From Rhynochetos jubatus (taxonomy: Eukaryota > Chordata > Aves > Eurypygiformes > Rhynochetidae), in assembly GCA_027574665.1 (NCBI GenBank), contig CM050649.1, forward strand, positions 61,656,150 through 61,720,149: DNA of 64,000 nt, written 5' to 3'. Below the pieces are notes generated by a model. It ran no database searches. It was not told the origin of the DNA and saw only the letters and a program-made list of their open reading frames with translations. Position numbers and translations under genes: made by a program. Of the stretch, positions 24,256 to 35,885 are shown piece after piece (the first letter of the stretch is position 1; each line of letters begins with the position of its first letter).

Positions 24256-27200
24256 ACAGAAGTGATTCCACTTTCAATGTGGTGTGTTTTGAATATGTTA
24301 TATTGGCTTCTACTACTGCTGATCACAATCTTAAAAGTACAATACATAGCAATAAAAGCACAGCAAGGCACACTGAGATAACAAGGACATCGACTGTCAT
24401 GCACCAAGTGCTCTGATTCCTCCCAATGGTCCTGATTCAAAAAGGAATGGTATAAGTGAATCAGGAGATGGAGATGCTACACTGCGAATTTAAGTAAATG
24501 GACAAGGAGCTTCAAAATATCCTTAGAAGACAGGAGATTGAACAGGCCTTTGGGGGGGCTGTGTCTTGGCTTGCCTGAGGCACCAACGATTTCTTTGAGA
24601 CATTAAATGTGGACTTAGAGCACAAGGAGGCTCAAGGGTAAAAAGTTTTTTTATTGTATGCTTGTGACTCTGCCAAACTTAATATTTTACAGTTGAGATA
24701 CTTATTTTGTGAGATTTAGATCTGCAAATACTAGTGATTCTGAAAGTGACAGCATTATTAGAGTCAGTGTGGTAGACATCACTCACATAGTCCATTTAAC
24801 AGAAAGGCATTAAATCAGGGCATTTTCCAAAACAAAGGTAATTTTGGTTTTCTTTTTTTTTTTTCCTAGTGTTTTCTAAGAATTTCTAACCTAGAGTGGC
24901 AATCATACATTTATTCAGATGAAAGCTACGCAGCTGTTTGTGTAATCATTGGAATCCTATTCAGGTAAGTCAAGGTCATACAAGTAGCTCTGATTTAAGA
25001 AGGCAGTGATATTGACATGCTCTGCTATACTTTTAGGTTGTCTTTACTCACTGAAAAATAGATTTTTCATCACATTAATGGCACCCATAAACTGGGCTTA
25101 TACTTGAACATGGTAATGAGATTGGAATGGTTATTTCTTCTGTGATATTTTAGAAGTTTCAAAGCACTTCACAAAAAAAAAATAATAAATTTCTTCCTGT
25201 GTCTGCAAGCTCATCTCCCTTAAACTGGTCATAGTGGATTAACATCATAGTTTCAGTTTTTACTCAATGAAACAATGATTATTAACTTTGAATGTATACA
25301 TCAGGCATTTTGAAAGGAAAAATGTAGGCTATTTGGGCTAGCACCAGAGTATTGTGAAAAAAAAATCCAAAACTCAATCAAAATTTCTGTGTTTTGCTTT
25401 AAATCATTTTCCAGAGAAGTAGCTGGGAGATAAATTAAGGACAAAATGATTCGATTCATAAGAATTCTTCAACACATGATTTCACAGTCATGAAAAAGCT
25501 TTATTAATACACAGAAATATTTTCGCCTCCAGGCCCCATACGTAATCATTTAAAAAGTATGATTCAGGAGACTGGAAATGAGTCGTCATCATGTACAATG
25601 ACAGTGCCACGTTCCAATAAAGAGCTTCTGCAGACCTTTTACAGTCTGAGCTTTCCACAATATCCTAGCTATGTCCAAATTATGGATAAAAATTCTCTTG
25701 AAGGCCCATGGTTTGCTGGATTTTTGCACGCTGTCAGACACTGTACTGAAGGAAGCCTGGCACCCTGAGTAACGTATTTAAGCTTGAGTCAAAGCCTGGT
25801 ACCTTCTGGGTGGTTATCCATCATCTGCCATGAGCAGTCACTGGAAATGTCCTTTTGGAGCCAAATTAGTACTTAAAATTCTTTGATACTTTTATCACTG
25901 CAAGCATCTGGTGATGTTAATGAAGTGGTAGGAGCAGCATGGGCTAGTGCTGGGAGAGGTAAAACCCTGCAGGTGGTGGCATGGTGGGGAGAGGACCAGA
26001 GGGACAGGGACCTGCTGGCCAACGCAGAGCAGTTGCCTCCACCTGTCAGTACCTGCTAACTGCAGGGGCACAGCCTGAAGGTGTGTTTTCCGTAGGTGGG
26101 CTTGTGGTGGAGGTGTCGAAGCATCCCGCTGCACAAGACGCAAACCCCAACACTCACACGGCTCTTCTGTCTTTCAGCAATCCATTCTATAATGGTAGCA
26201 TAAATACAGGAGCCAAAATAAGGAGTGGTCTTTTTCTGTGCTATTTGGGTAAGATGAGAGTCTGTAAGCACGCTCCAAGGGAAAAAAAGAAAGAAAAAAA
26301 TAAGAAAAGGACTTGTAGGCTAGAGCCTGCAGTCTGGGGTTTGCACAGAGATGTTAAATACCAGCCAGAGAGAGAAAGCAGAGCTCTGACAGCTAGCTGG
26401 GGGAAGAGGCAAGATCTGAAAGAGCAACAGGGTAGGAAAGGGAAGCTGTCACAAAGCCAAAATGAGTTAAAAAGGAAGGAGGCTGAAAGGACTCCAATGG
26501 AGATACTTCATTTGCCTCTCTTGGATGAAGAAGCAACCTTAGAAATGAAGAATATTTTTAAAGTGGTTTTAGCATGTTGATTCCTAGGAGTAGGCCTGTT
26601 CTTATGGCGTAGCTCAGTCTGCAGAGAAATCCCCTTCTCCCGAGGGAGCAGGGGAGTGAGGACAGGCTTGTCTCGCCCCTCTCCCCCCCCCCCCCCAGTT
26701 TCGTAGCAGTGTGATCCCGTTGATTTCAGCAGACAGGGCTCCTGTTTTGGTGGCTGCTGCAATCAGTTTAGCAAATCTAATTGCCCTGCTGGGAACCTCA
26801 GGCTTTACTTTAGAGGCTGCAAATGTGCTGTTGTTTGTCTGCTCCTTCCAGTCCTCTCTTTTGGTCGCTTTTAATGGATACTATTTTATTATATTGTGGA
26901 TAACTTAAATAAAATTGTATATTACTGCAGTTACATGTGTAATAGCATAGCCTTCTCTCCTTCACTCTCACAGATTTTCCTGTGAAAACCAAACCTACTT
27001 ATGAGGTATTAGTTATCCATTGTGTCGCTCCAGACCTGTGAATTTAAGATTGTTCTCTAGTATAAATAAGCTTAATCTCATTAGCTGTTGTAATTTTTTA
27101 TACTGACACCCTATATTATTGCTACATGGGCCATCCCTACTATGGGTAACTGTCTGCCTGATACCTTTGACTATCAGTACATTCCTGCACTTAAGAATTT

Positions 27201-27733
27201 TGATTACCATATGACAATTTATGGTTTTCTGCACTCTTGGGATAAAATTATGTAGAAATAATGTAGTGGGAACAAAGAGAAAATTATTTAGAGCCAAGGG
27301 TACCAAATCTTTTTCTGTAGCCAGAGATGGTGAAAACACTAGAAAAATTATAGTAGGGGTTAAGCAGGCAACTGATTTTGCAGGCTAATTACTAACAACT
27401 AGCCTTTACTGTTAACTGAACAAAACCCCTCTGGGAGTCCTTAGTTTCTGCTCTGCTTCTTACCTGCTCCATCTCTGTATCCCTTTTCTGGCCTTCCTAC
27501 AGAAGAATTGCTGTGCCTGCTTGTTTGCAGAATGATCGTCTGCTGGCAGCAGTACAGATCTGGAGGAGTGAAGCAAAGATCAACGTAAATTATGGAGCAA
27601 TTATCTGACAGATTTTAAAGTGAGCTTTGAAAATCCAGTAAGATAAGCTTATAGAGAGAGTGATCTAGATTCTTACTGTGTAAATGAATCCAGACCCTGT
27701 ACTTGCTCTACATAAAGGTCTGTCTTTCCAAGC
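24256..27733. other. Intergenic, no gene recognised
   Basis: Mostly AT-rich DNA. An open frame at 25981-26580 (+, 199 codons) is Lys/Glu/Arg-rich in its second half, without a recognisable domain. A C14 run sits at 26683-26696 and an AATAAA at about 26908. None of this amounts to a supported gene. Confidence 0.55.
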
Positions 27734-28266
27734 TCTGCTGGTTTTGGCTGTGCTTCATGGTAGCTAGTATAGGGTTATATTCTGAATTTGTGCTGAGAAG
27801 AATGTTGATAATGCTGATGTTTTAGTTGTTGCCAGGTAATGCTTTTATTAAACCGAATGTTTTCGGTTTCTCATACTGCTCCTGCTCTCCCAGCTTCTTC
27901 TCTACAAGAAGCAGGGAGGGGACACAGCCAGGACAACTCACCCAAACTGACCAAAGGGATATTTCATGCCATAAGGCACCATGCTCAGTATATAAGCTGA
28001 AGAGAGTTAGCCAGATGGGATCACTGATCGGGAATGGGCTATCTATCACCAGGTGGTGAGCAATTGTGTTGTGCATCAGTTGGTTTTGTATATTCCTTAT
28101 TGAGAAATATTATTATTTTTATTTCCTCTCCCTTTGCTGTCCTATTAAACTGTTTTTGTCTCAACCCATAAGGTTTTTTTTCCAATTCTCTTCCCCATCC
28201 CACCTGAGGGGGAGTGAGTGAGTGGCTGCATGGTGCTTAGTTGCCGGCTGGGACTAATCCCCGACA
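27734..28266 (+). mobile_element. Solo ERVL-type LTR with 5-bp TSD
   Basis: The element starts TCTGCTGGTTTTGGCTG and ends GGGACTAATCCCCGACA. It has a TATATAA box at 27989-27995 and an ATTAAA polyadenylation hexamer at 28144-28149 followed by TGTTTTTGTCTCAACCC. It is flanked by a perfect 5-bp direct repeat CAAGC (27729-27733 and 28267-28271), the duplication length typical of ERVL integration. The expected 5' TG has mutated to TC. There is no internal retroviral sequence, so it is a solo LTR left by recombination. It shares the layout and several blocks of the second LTR at 60004-60585. It encodes no protein. Confidence 0.92.
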
Positions 28267-31200
28267 CAAGCATAAAACATCATATCCTACCTAGAGCTAT
28301 ATCCAGATCCTGTCTGATCTCAGCAAATTAAAAAGAAAGATCCCTCTTTTTTGGAACACTACAAGTCAAGAAAGATCCCACTGGTGTGAGATCTAAGAGT
28401 ATAACTCTTGTAAAAGGCTCAGCCTGCAGATGTGGAGCTGTGCATTTCCTAGAGATTTCTGTGACTGAGGAAAGAGTCCTGATTGTCCAAAACACTGCTC
28501 TGCCTGCTTGCAGGACCAGAACACTTAGACCTTTGCTTCTTGGCCTTAGGAGAAGCACCAAAATGAAGCACATGGTTGCTCACATAGTAACAATTATTGA
28601 AGTATTGTCAAACTGGCAAAAATTATTTGTGCATCCAAATAAGCAAGTAAGTGCTTCTGCTAGAAATAATAGGTATACTGTTGTTGTGGGGCTGAATTTT
28701 GTCTCCTTTTTTGAGCTTAGGCAGACAAAAGTAAACTTGCTCACAAGATGCCTCTGACTGAGTGAAAGCCTCAAATCCGGTCTCACAGGTTGGCACAGGT
28801 AACCATGAAAGCACAGCCTCTTAAGAAAACGGCGCGAATGTCATCTTTTGTAAAACAGAGTGATTACTTACCCAAAAAATGAAAATAGAAGTTGAGAGAC
28901 CACCATTTAGTTTCTCAGCTCTGATTTCATACAGAGCGCCAGGCCATGCGTTTTCTTGAAGCAAAGTGGTGTTACAGGTGCAAGGATCTACTATGAATGG
29001 TGGAGAAAGAGAGCAAAAGCTCAGGGGTTTGCAGCCTGGTAGGGAGTCTTGGGTTCTATCCCTGCACCAGAGTTTATTTTTATGCAATGTAAACCAGTCT
29101 AACTGAGAAGCACATATCCCTGCTTTCTTAGCATCCTAACAATTTTGCAGTAGTTATAATTTGTAGTTGTACACTCAGGACAGGAGATCTTGGAAATACT
29201 TAAGGCTCCTTTCTTTGCTTATTGAATTTCTTTTGTTCCTTTTTTTTTTCCTGAGGAAATTGAAAGGATAAGGAATAAATAAATAAATAGTACTTATATA
29301 ACAAAGAAGAAAATAAACAGAATGCAAACAGCTCAAATAATTACATCTGTGTTGCCAAGCCTTGGCAGCCTGGCTTACTGAGTTTCACTGTTCCCATCCA
29401 CCTAAGATCGCACTGAGTCTGTGAAGAGCCCGTGCTCATGGAAGGAGAGCTTGCCTGCCTCTCTGCTCTTTCCCACTTAGAGTTTCCAAGGGCGAGGGCC
29501 TGGCACAAGTAGGATAACAACATGGAGCCTCTTTACCTGCTCTCTGTGTATTTTTAATCCTGTTCAAAACTAGGGGAAAACAGCTGTGAGGTCAGTGCAA
29601 ACCACTTACTCTAGGTCATATGTCGAAGGGTTCCTGGGCCCTTTCATGGCTGTGAACACAGTGATGATCTATTAGCATTTACTTGCAATACAGTCATGGC
29701 ACAGCTGCAAATCGTAGCAGTGCTGCAAGTGATCTAAGTGAGGCTGGCCAAAGCTCCTTCTACTGCTTTATGATCTTCAGCTCTGGGGTTTACACTTTCA
29801 TTGTGTTACAAAGGCTTTGGCCAAACTCCGTTTTTCCCCAAGGAAGCTCAGCACAGCTCCCTCACCCATCACAATGTCCAAATCAGAATCACATTTCTGG
29901 ACAATGAGCTGGACTCCTGGCCCCCATCCCAGCTGCTATGTCTGGCTGGGGAAGCATATAACAGCCTTGAAAACTGCCCTGAACACGCCATGGAGTAGGT
30001 CAGAGAGGAAAATGGCTTTTGCCCATCCTAAATGTTCACAGCAGTAAGGGGAGATGGAAGTGCCAGCACTGGCTGGGGCACATGATGGTGCGTAGTTTAA
30101 AGGAAACATAGCTCTCGGCCCACTCCTCAAATATCTACTCCATTGATTTGGTCTGATTTTCCTTTAGCATGAGAAATTTAGGGGGTGGAAGCTGAGATCA
30201 TTTTCTGATAAAGCAAAAACATCTGTTAACCTTGAGTGCTGTCATGTCTGTGTCCAACATCCCAGAAACCTCCATTTCTGTTCTGCATTATCACTGGGTG
30301 ATACTTTGATCAGCAGGAAAAGTCTGGGGAAATCAGATTTATGGAGAACAGAGCTTTGCTGGTGTGAATCAGAAGGGTGGCTGCTCTCCCTCAGCAGTGG
30401 AGTCCCTTGAAATGCAGGTCCTCACCTTCACTTGCTCCATGAATTGGTTGTGCATGGCCAGTCCTGGACACAGAACTTGGAGAGGGAAGGAATTTCTGGT
30501 AAATCAGTAGCCAGGAAACAGGCCACCAGAGGATGCAGGTGGCAAACCAATGTCTTCTCAGAGTTGTTTTAAATCCTAGATACTGTGTTCTAAACAGATA
30601 ATCCAAACATGTTGTAGTGAGGTCTCCAATATGTAACAAATCACCAGTGATGTAAGTAGGATTTTCTACCTAGTATTGCAGTGGTTATATAGTTGTAACT
30701 CTTTCAAGGTTCTTTAAATACATCTCAGCAGTGATGCTAACAGCTGTGGGTTAAGGAATGCAGCAGGCAGTTATTATTCAGGAGATCTGACTGAATTTGG
30801 ACGCTTTCCTTGCAATTTACTGTAATTATGTGACTGCAAGAGGTGCTGTTAAAGATTTTAATGGTCAATGCAAGAGAATTTAATTATATCATGCTGACAG
30901 TTCTTTTGCTTTCCACGCATAAAGTATTAAGTGTTAAAATACTTGGACTGATTAGTAGCAAATCAAGATTAATGTCTTATCATACTGTAAAGAGAAGGAA
31001 CTGTAAGCATTATAAGCAAAAATAAGAACCCTGATAAACTAAACAGCTATAATCCTTCTGTGGGAAGGCCTAGGATAACAGCATATGACATTTGGGTTTC
31101 TTAATGAAAAAAGGCTTATGAAATAAACCAAAACTCAGATGTTTGATCACTTCAGGGTGACATCATATAGGCGCTAGCTGCCTTCACGTATCCTCGCCGT

Positions 31201-31585
31201 ACGCCTTCTACGCAGAGCTCACTGTAGAGGGGACAAGCTGGAAACAGCTGCTTTGCCTCAAATATTCCAGATAGCAGCTTCTCAAAACAATCTGCTGGTG
31301 AGCAGGGGACTTGTTGTGACTTAATAATTTTTAATGGATGTTTCATCTATTTGTCTCATTTTCAAAGCTCTACTTCCTTCAGATTTTCCTAGTGCAAGAG
31401 TCGTGAAAGACAGCTAATGTTAATGTCGTTTGCATTATGGATTTTTGTTACTTTGTCCCTAACACATGATTTTACAATCCGTATATACGTGTTTGTCAGT
31501 TTTGTACTGTGTTCAGCGCAGATGGGTTGACTCTTGGATGTGAGTCACGCAAAAAATTAATAACAATGCCACCCACCCAGAAATC
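28267..31585. other. Intergenic, one possible SINE relic
   Basis: No gene was recognised. Frames of 60-123 codons occur but show no domain or splicing context. A possible CORE-SINE/MIR relic is listed separately near 29.0 kb. A run of T with AAATAAATAAATAA-type repeats lies around 29240-29290. Confidence 0.55.
28985..29085 (+). repeat. Possible ancient tRNA-derived SINE (MIR/CORE-like)
   Basis: The stretch CTGGTAGGGAGTCTTGGG followed by TTCTATCCCTGCACCAGAG resembles the 5' half of MIR/CORE-SINEs. GGGTTCTATCCC sits where the polymerase III B box (GGTTCGANTCC) is expected. The match is short and diverged. Confidence 0.4.
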
Positions 31586-31740
31586 TCAGTGTCTTGGATA
31601 TTACAAATGAGAGTCATGAGGGAAAACTGATGTGCAGAATGAAATGTCTTGCTGAGGGTCACTCAGTTAAATGTTTAACTTAAGCCTGTTATCCAAGACT
31701 TCTGACCTCCAAAGACTTTTTCTTCTCTAACCGATCCCTT
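31586..31740 (-). repeat. Ancient MIR/CORE-SINE relic
   Basis: The order of blocks ATTACAAATGAGAGTCATGA, then CTGATGTGCAGAATGAAATG, then TCTTGCTGAGGGTCACTCAG follows the MIR pattern ('fraction of ... gaggcacagagaggttaagtgacttgcccaaggtcac'). It is followed by CAAGACTTCTGACCTCC, which matches the reverse complement of the MIR 5' region. It is heavily diverged, as expected for a pre-amniote-radiation element. Confidence 0.6.
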
Positions 31741-34700
31741 GGTAATACTACATGACACAGGAGCACAGCAGAAGAAATACATACATCTACATTAAAATGA
31801 AAAGCAAGGAATACGATGTAGTTGAGTCACCAAAGACTTAGCTGAGATAACTCTTGACAACCTCCTAAGAACGTGTTCCGCAGTGCCTAAGAGGAACCCA
31901 TTTCGCACCCTGTCACCTCTGTCAAAGGGGAGATCTGGAACGTAGATTGAAAAAAAAGATTTGAGATTGTGTGGTGGTGAAGACAAATTCATTGCCCTTA
32001 CAGGATGACTGAAAACATAAGTCGAAAGAATGAGGTAAACACACACTGGTCTTTTCTCTCACTTACAGAATAGCAAACAAAAACTTGTAGTATTTCCTGA
32101 CTTTCTTTTGTCTATGTATGAATTTGAATAGAAGTATTGTCAAGAACAACAGTGTTTGAGTTTACTGCAAATATTACTGGGGTTTTTAAGCAACAGTGAA
32201 GCTACACAGCTTCAGAATTCTTAAGAACATTTTCTGAATGTTTTTTTAGCATCCATCTGCCATTGTTTTTTTGATATATCAATTAGTAAGTACTACATCA
32301 ACTCCCCATGGTGTTTTACTTACAACTTTTTCTACAACCCACATGATGAAAATATGTATCATTTGGTTGAAATAATGAAACTGGCCTTTCTTGATTTCCT
32401 CATGTAATACTGCCAAAGTATGTAAAATTAACGATGATAAATATAAACTCAGAATTTCTTAGCCAAGATTTTGTAATGAAAAAGCATCAAATTCCACAGA
32501 CATTATGTTCAGCTGTGTAATTGTTTTGTAGGGACTCTGAGATAGAGCAGGTGATTGGGAACAGAAATGGTTCAATTTGCCTCATGTGGGTATGTGTTTA
32601 CACAGTGAAATACCCTTGATTTGTCCATAAAAATTGTACAAGAGGTGAAAGACACTTCCAGAGTCCATACGTGAGGGTGTAAAACTGTAACATAGCATAA
32701 AATAGAGCAAGAGAGAGATTTTTTCAAAAATATAACTCTCTAGTCCTAAAACTAGAATACTCTCCAAAAATACCAAACTGCAAAAATATCTTTAGCCATT
32801 TCTATGTTTACCTCCTAAAAAGCAATATTCAGTCATTGAAACCAACATGTTGATCAATATACCCACACAAATCTCTGCTCTTTTCTAGTGTTTTCATGCC
32901 AGACACTTAAACCTGATTTAGCCACACCATTTAAGACTGTCTGCACAGGAAGAAAACAGGAGTTGTAAGCAGCAACCCTCCAGTCACCTATCAGGTTTCA
33001 CTGAAGCTGCTGTGTGGGATTAAGCGGAGAGATTGCAAAAAATAGAATGGAAAAATCTGTGCATCTTTGTGTCCTGAGGCAACGTCTGATAGTTAATTCT
33101 AGCCTTCTTAGACCCATACATTCACTGTCATATCAACTGAGAACCGAGATTTCGCTGCCTAGCTGGAGCTGCAGAATTGCCCAGCTGCTGAGAGGACGTG
33201 AGGATTTCTGGTATTCCCAGCTGCCTTGATAACAGGACCACTGGTGCCTTCTGCTATTGCCTTGGTTTCACAATAAATACGTAGGTGGTGGGTGGGTATT
33301 TCCAGTCGGCAGTGTCTACGTGCTGTGTTTAGCAATAGTCGTGTAGCCATAAAAATAACGGAGCCAGACTTTCCCGACAGTTCTCTTCCCTTGATGCTGA
33401 AAACAAGAAAGACAAAATACATTGCCTCTACTTCCTACACCCTGGACATAATTTTAAAGGGCTTTCTTTTTTTAATAGCATACATCTTTCTTTCCTTTCA
33501 CCCCCCTCTCCATACAGAAAATACTAGATGCATAATAAAATCCTTAGACAAAGCCACAGGTGATGACAAGTCTGGAAATAAATGACTACTACAGTCCTGT
33601 TTAGGTGCTCATTGGCCTTTATCAGTGAAAAAACAGCTTCATCTCCCCTGTTTGTTTTCCCCATCTTCTCTGTGACTTTCAGCTCAGTTGCTATTTCCAG
33701 TAGCTCGTAACATATATTAAAAAGATTGCCTTTTTTTGCTGATCGTAGCAGAGATGGCATGAAACCTCAAAACGTGGAGTCTGGATCTGTTGTAGTTGGA
33801 CCTCTTTTCAGATCTGGGAGTACTAGGTGCAGAGAGAAAAGATTTATTCGATCAGTCAGCACATCTCTCTGTCAGGGCAGGCGTGTTCCCCACAGCACAT
33901 TTTCTAGTGTTAAGTCTAATTTTAAATGTGGTTTCTACCACTTCCTTATGCTACTCTTTTGTATTTAGAGTTAGTTGATCTCATTGTCAGGCAGTTTTTC
34001 CATATGTTCAAGTGTTTGCTTTCTCAATTCCATCTTATTACTCCTAATAAACTCCCTCATACCATGTTTAATAACTTCTCTTCTTACTACCTCCAACTAT
34101 ATGCAGACAATTATGTTTCCCTGTAGCCAGAACTTAATCAGCTTGCACATGCTGAACACGTTAGGAACTTCCAGGGTTTTGTGTGCAGAATGGATGGCCC
34201 ATGTCACCAGGTTTTTCTGAAAGAGGCGAGTCCCTCACACATGCCAGTGACCTGGGAGCGTCAGTCAGAGTTGCTGAAGAGTGCTCTGACAGCAGTGTGG
34301 GCAGGGGATGTCTGTCTGCGGAGAAAAGGAAGCAGGAAGAAAGAGAAACAGGGACTTGGTTCCCTTCTAGCACCTAGAGGAGAGCTGGGCATGGGTGACA
34401 GGAAAGGGAAATGAAGCTTTGCATTTATCAGATACCTGTTTCCAGCAATAAAGGGGCTGAGAGCCTTGTATTGAATGAGAAACCTTCCTAAGCATCTCTC
34501 CTCTTCCTGCCAGCAGGGACAGGAATGGAAGGGATAATTTCTCAGCTCACTGTTTCATGACAGACTTCTTTATTCTCTCCCCTTTTCCTGGTGCCTAATT
34601 TTTATTTACCATTACCCATACATTTTAAGCTTCTGGCACCTCTAAGATACGCATGTTCAGCTCAAATTGGGGTGAGGGGCACGGGCTGAGTGCAATGTGA

Positions 34701-35795
34701 CCTGGTGGCCAGTTCTGTGGGAGTAAGGGGTGCTTCCTCCCAGCTGTAGGGGAGAAACAGGCACTAGGGAAGGAAATGATGAGAGGGAAGAGGATGTTTG
34801 CATAAAGTAACTATTAATCCGATAAATAAAAACAATAAGGATCCCTCATGTTAAATTTAGATGGAGATAGACAATGCCTTACTGTATTATTTTTCTAGAG
34901 AGATTAGGATAGCAGATCTTATTCATCCCATTACATACAGATTTTCGCAGCCAACTTGCATCACCTTACTGTGAAGGAATTTACATCATCATCATGTGCT
35001 CATGAAATGCACAAAACTCTCTTTCAGCTGCCACCTTATCTCACAGGCATGTAACTTCCACTGCCAAACCAACGTAGGAACATTTAGTCTGTCACTGTCC
35101 CAGCAGGACACAGTGATCAGTACGTTTTTTTAAATGTTGTCCAAGGGACTGGTTTTACAGATACATTCTGAGTATCTAGAGTAAATAAGAATGTGCCCAA
35201 AGTAGTGTCTCTGGGCTTTCACAGTATTTAAGCGGAGAGAAAATTCATCCAGTTTGTACAGGATTCAGTTCAGTTTCTTTGCTTGTGAGGATCTGAAACA
35301 ACATCAAGTCCTCTCCAGCGGATATACCACTGAAGAAAGTTCTTTCCTGCTCACTAATTAATGCTGCTTACACTACATATAAAATTCTTTAGTACTCAAG
35401 CAAATGGGGAATAAAGCCCAGATTATATGCTTTTATGAAAGAAAGCTGCTCTGCAAGGTTATCCTTCTTTATGACTTGCAATGTAAGTGCTGAATGAGTA
35501 GACCATTAGATATGAGCTATGCTAGTTGCTTCTTGTTGTTTAAAAATGGGTTATTTCAAACAGCTCATTAAAAAAAATATTAAAAAAAAAGAGGATCCTA
35601 GAGATAGCTGGGACAAGTGCCCTAGTCACTGGGGCCAACATTAGTGAATTGGGACATCATATCCCAGTGACATGGGACACCTCCTGGGTGTTGGTATTTA
35701 TTACTAAGTAGCTTAAGTATCTCACCATCCAGGGCTGTACGGATCTCCTGCTTCAGTGTCTGTGCATTTCATTGGAGTGCTCTTTGCTGGGGATA
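31741..35795. other. Intergenic, nothing firm recognised
   Basis: AT-rich DNA with no recognisable gene. Open frames such as 33292-33585 and 34181-34414 are short and domain-free. Confidence 0.6.
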
Positions 35796-35885
35796 TGGGT
35801 TTGACTTTGCAACCTCATACACAAAATAAATCAATAACTGCTTCCCTGTTGAATGTCCTAATCACTGTGCTACTAGATTTACACT
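35796..35885 (-). repeat. Possible ancient SINE relic
   Basis: The segment GAATGTCCTAATCACTGTGC resembles the GAGTGCCCTAACCACTGGGC-type block of tRNA-derived amniote SINEs. A similar block, GTGCCCTAGTCACTGGGG, lies about 230 bp upstream near 35610. The strand assignment is uncertain. Confidence 0.4.
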
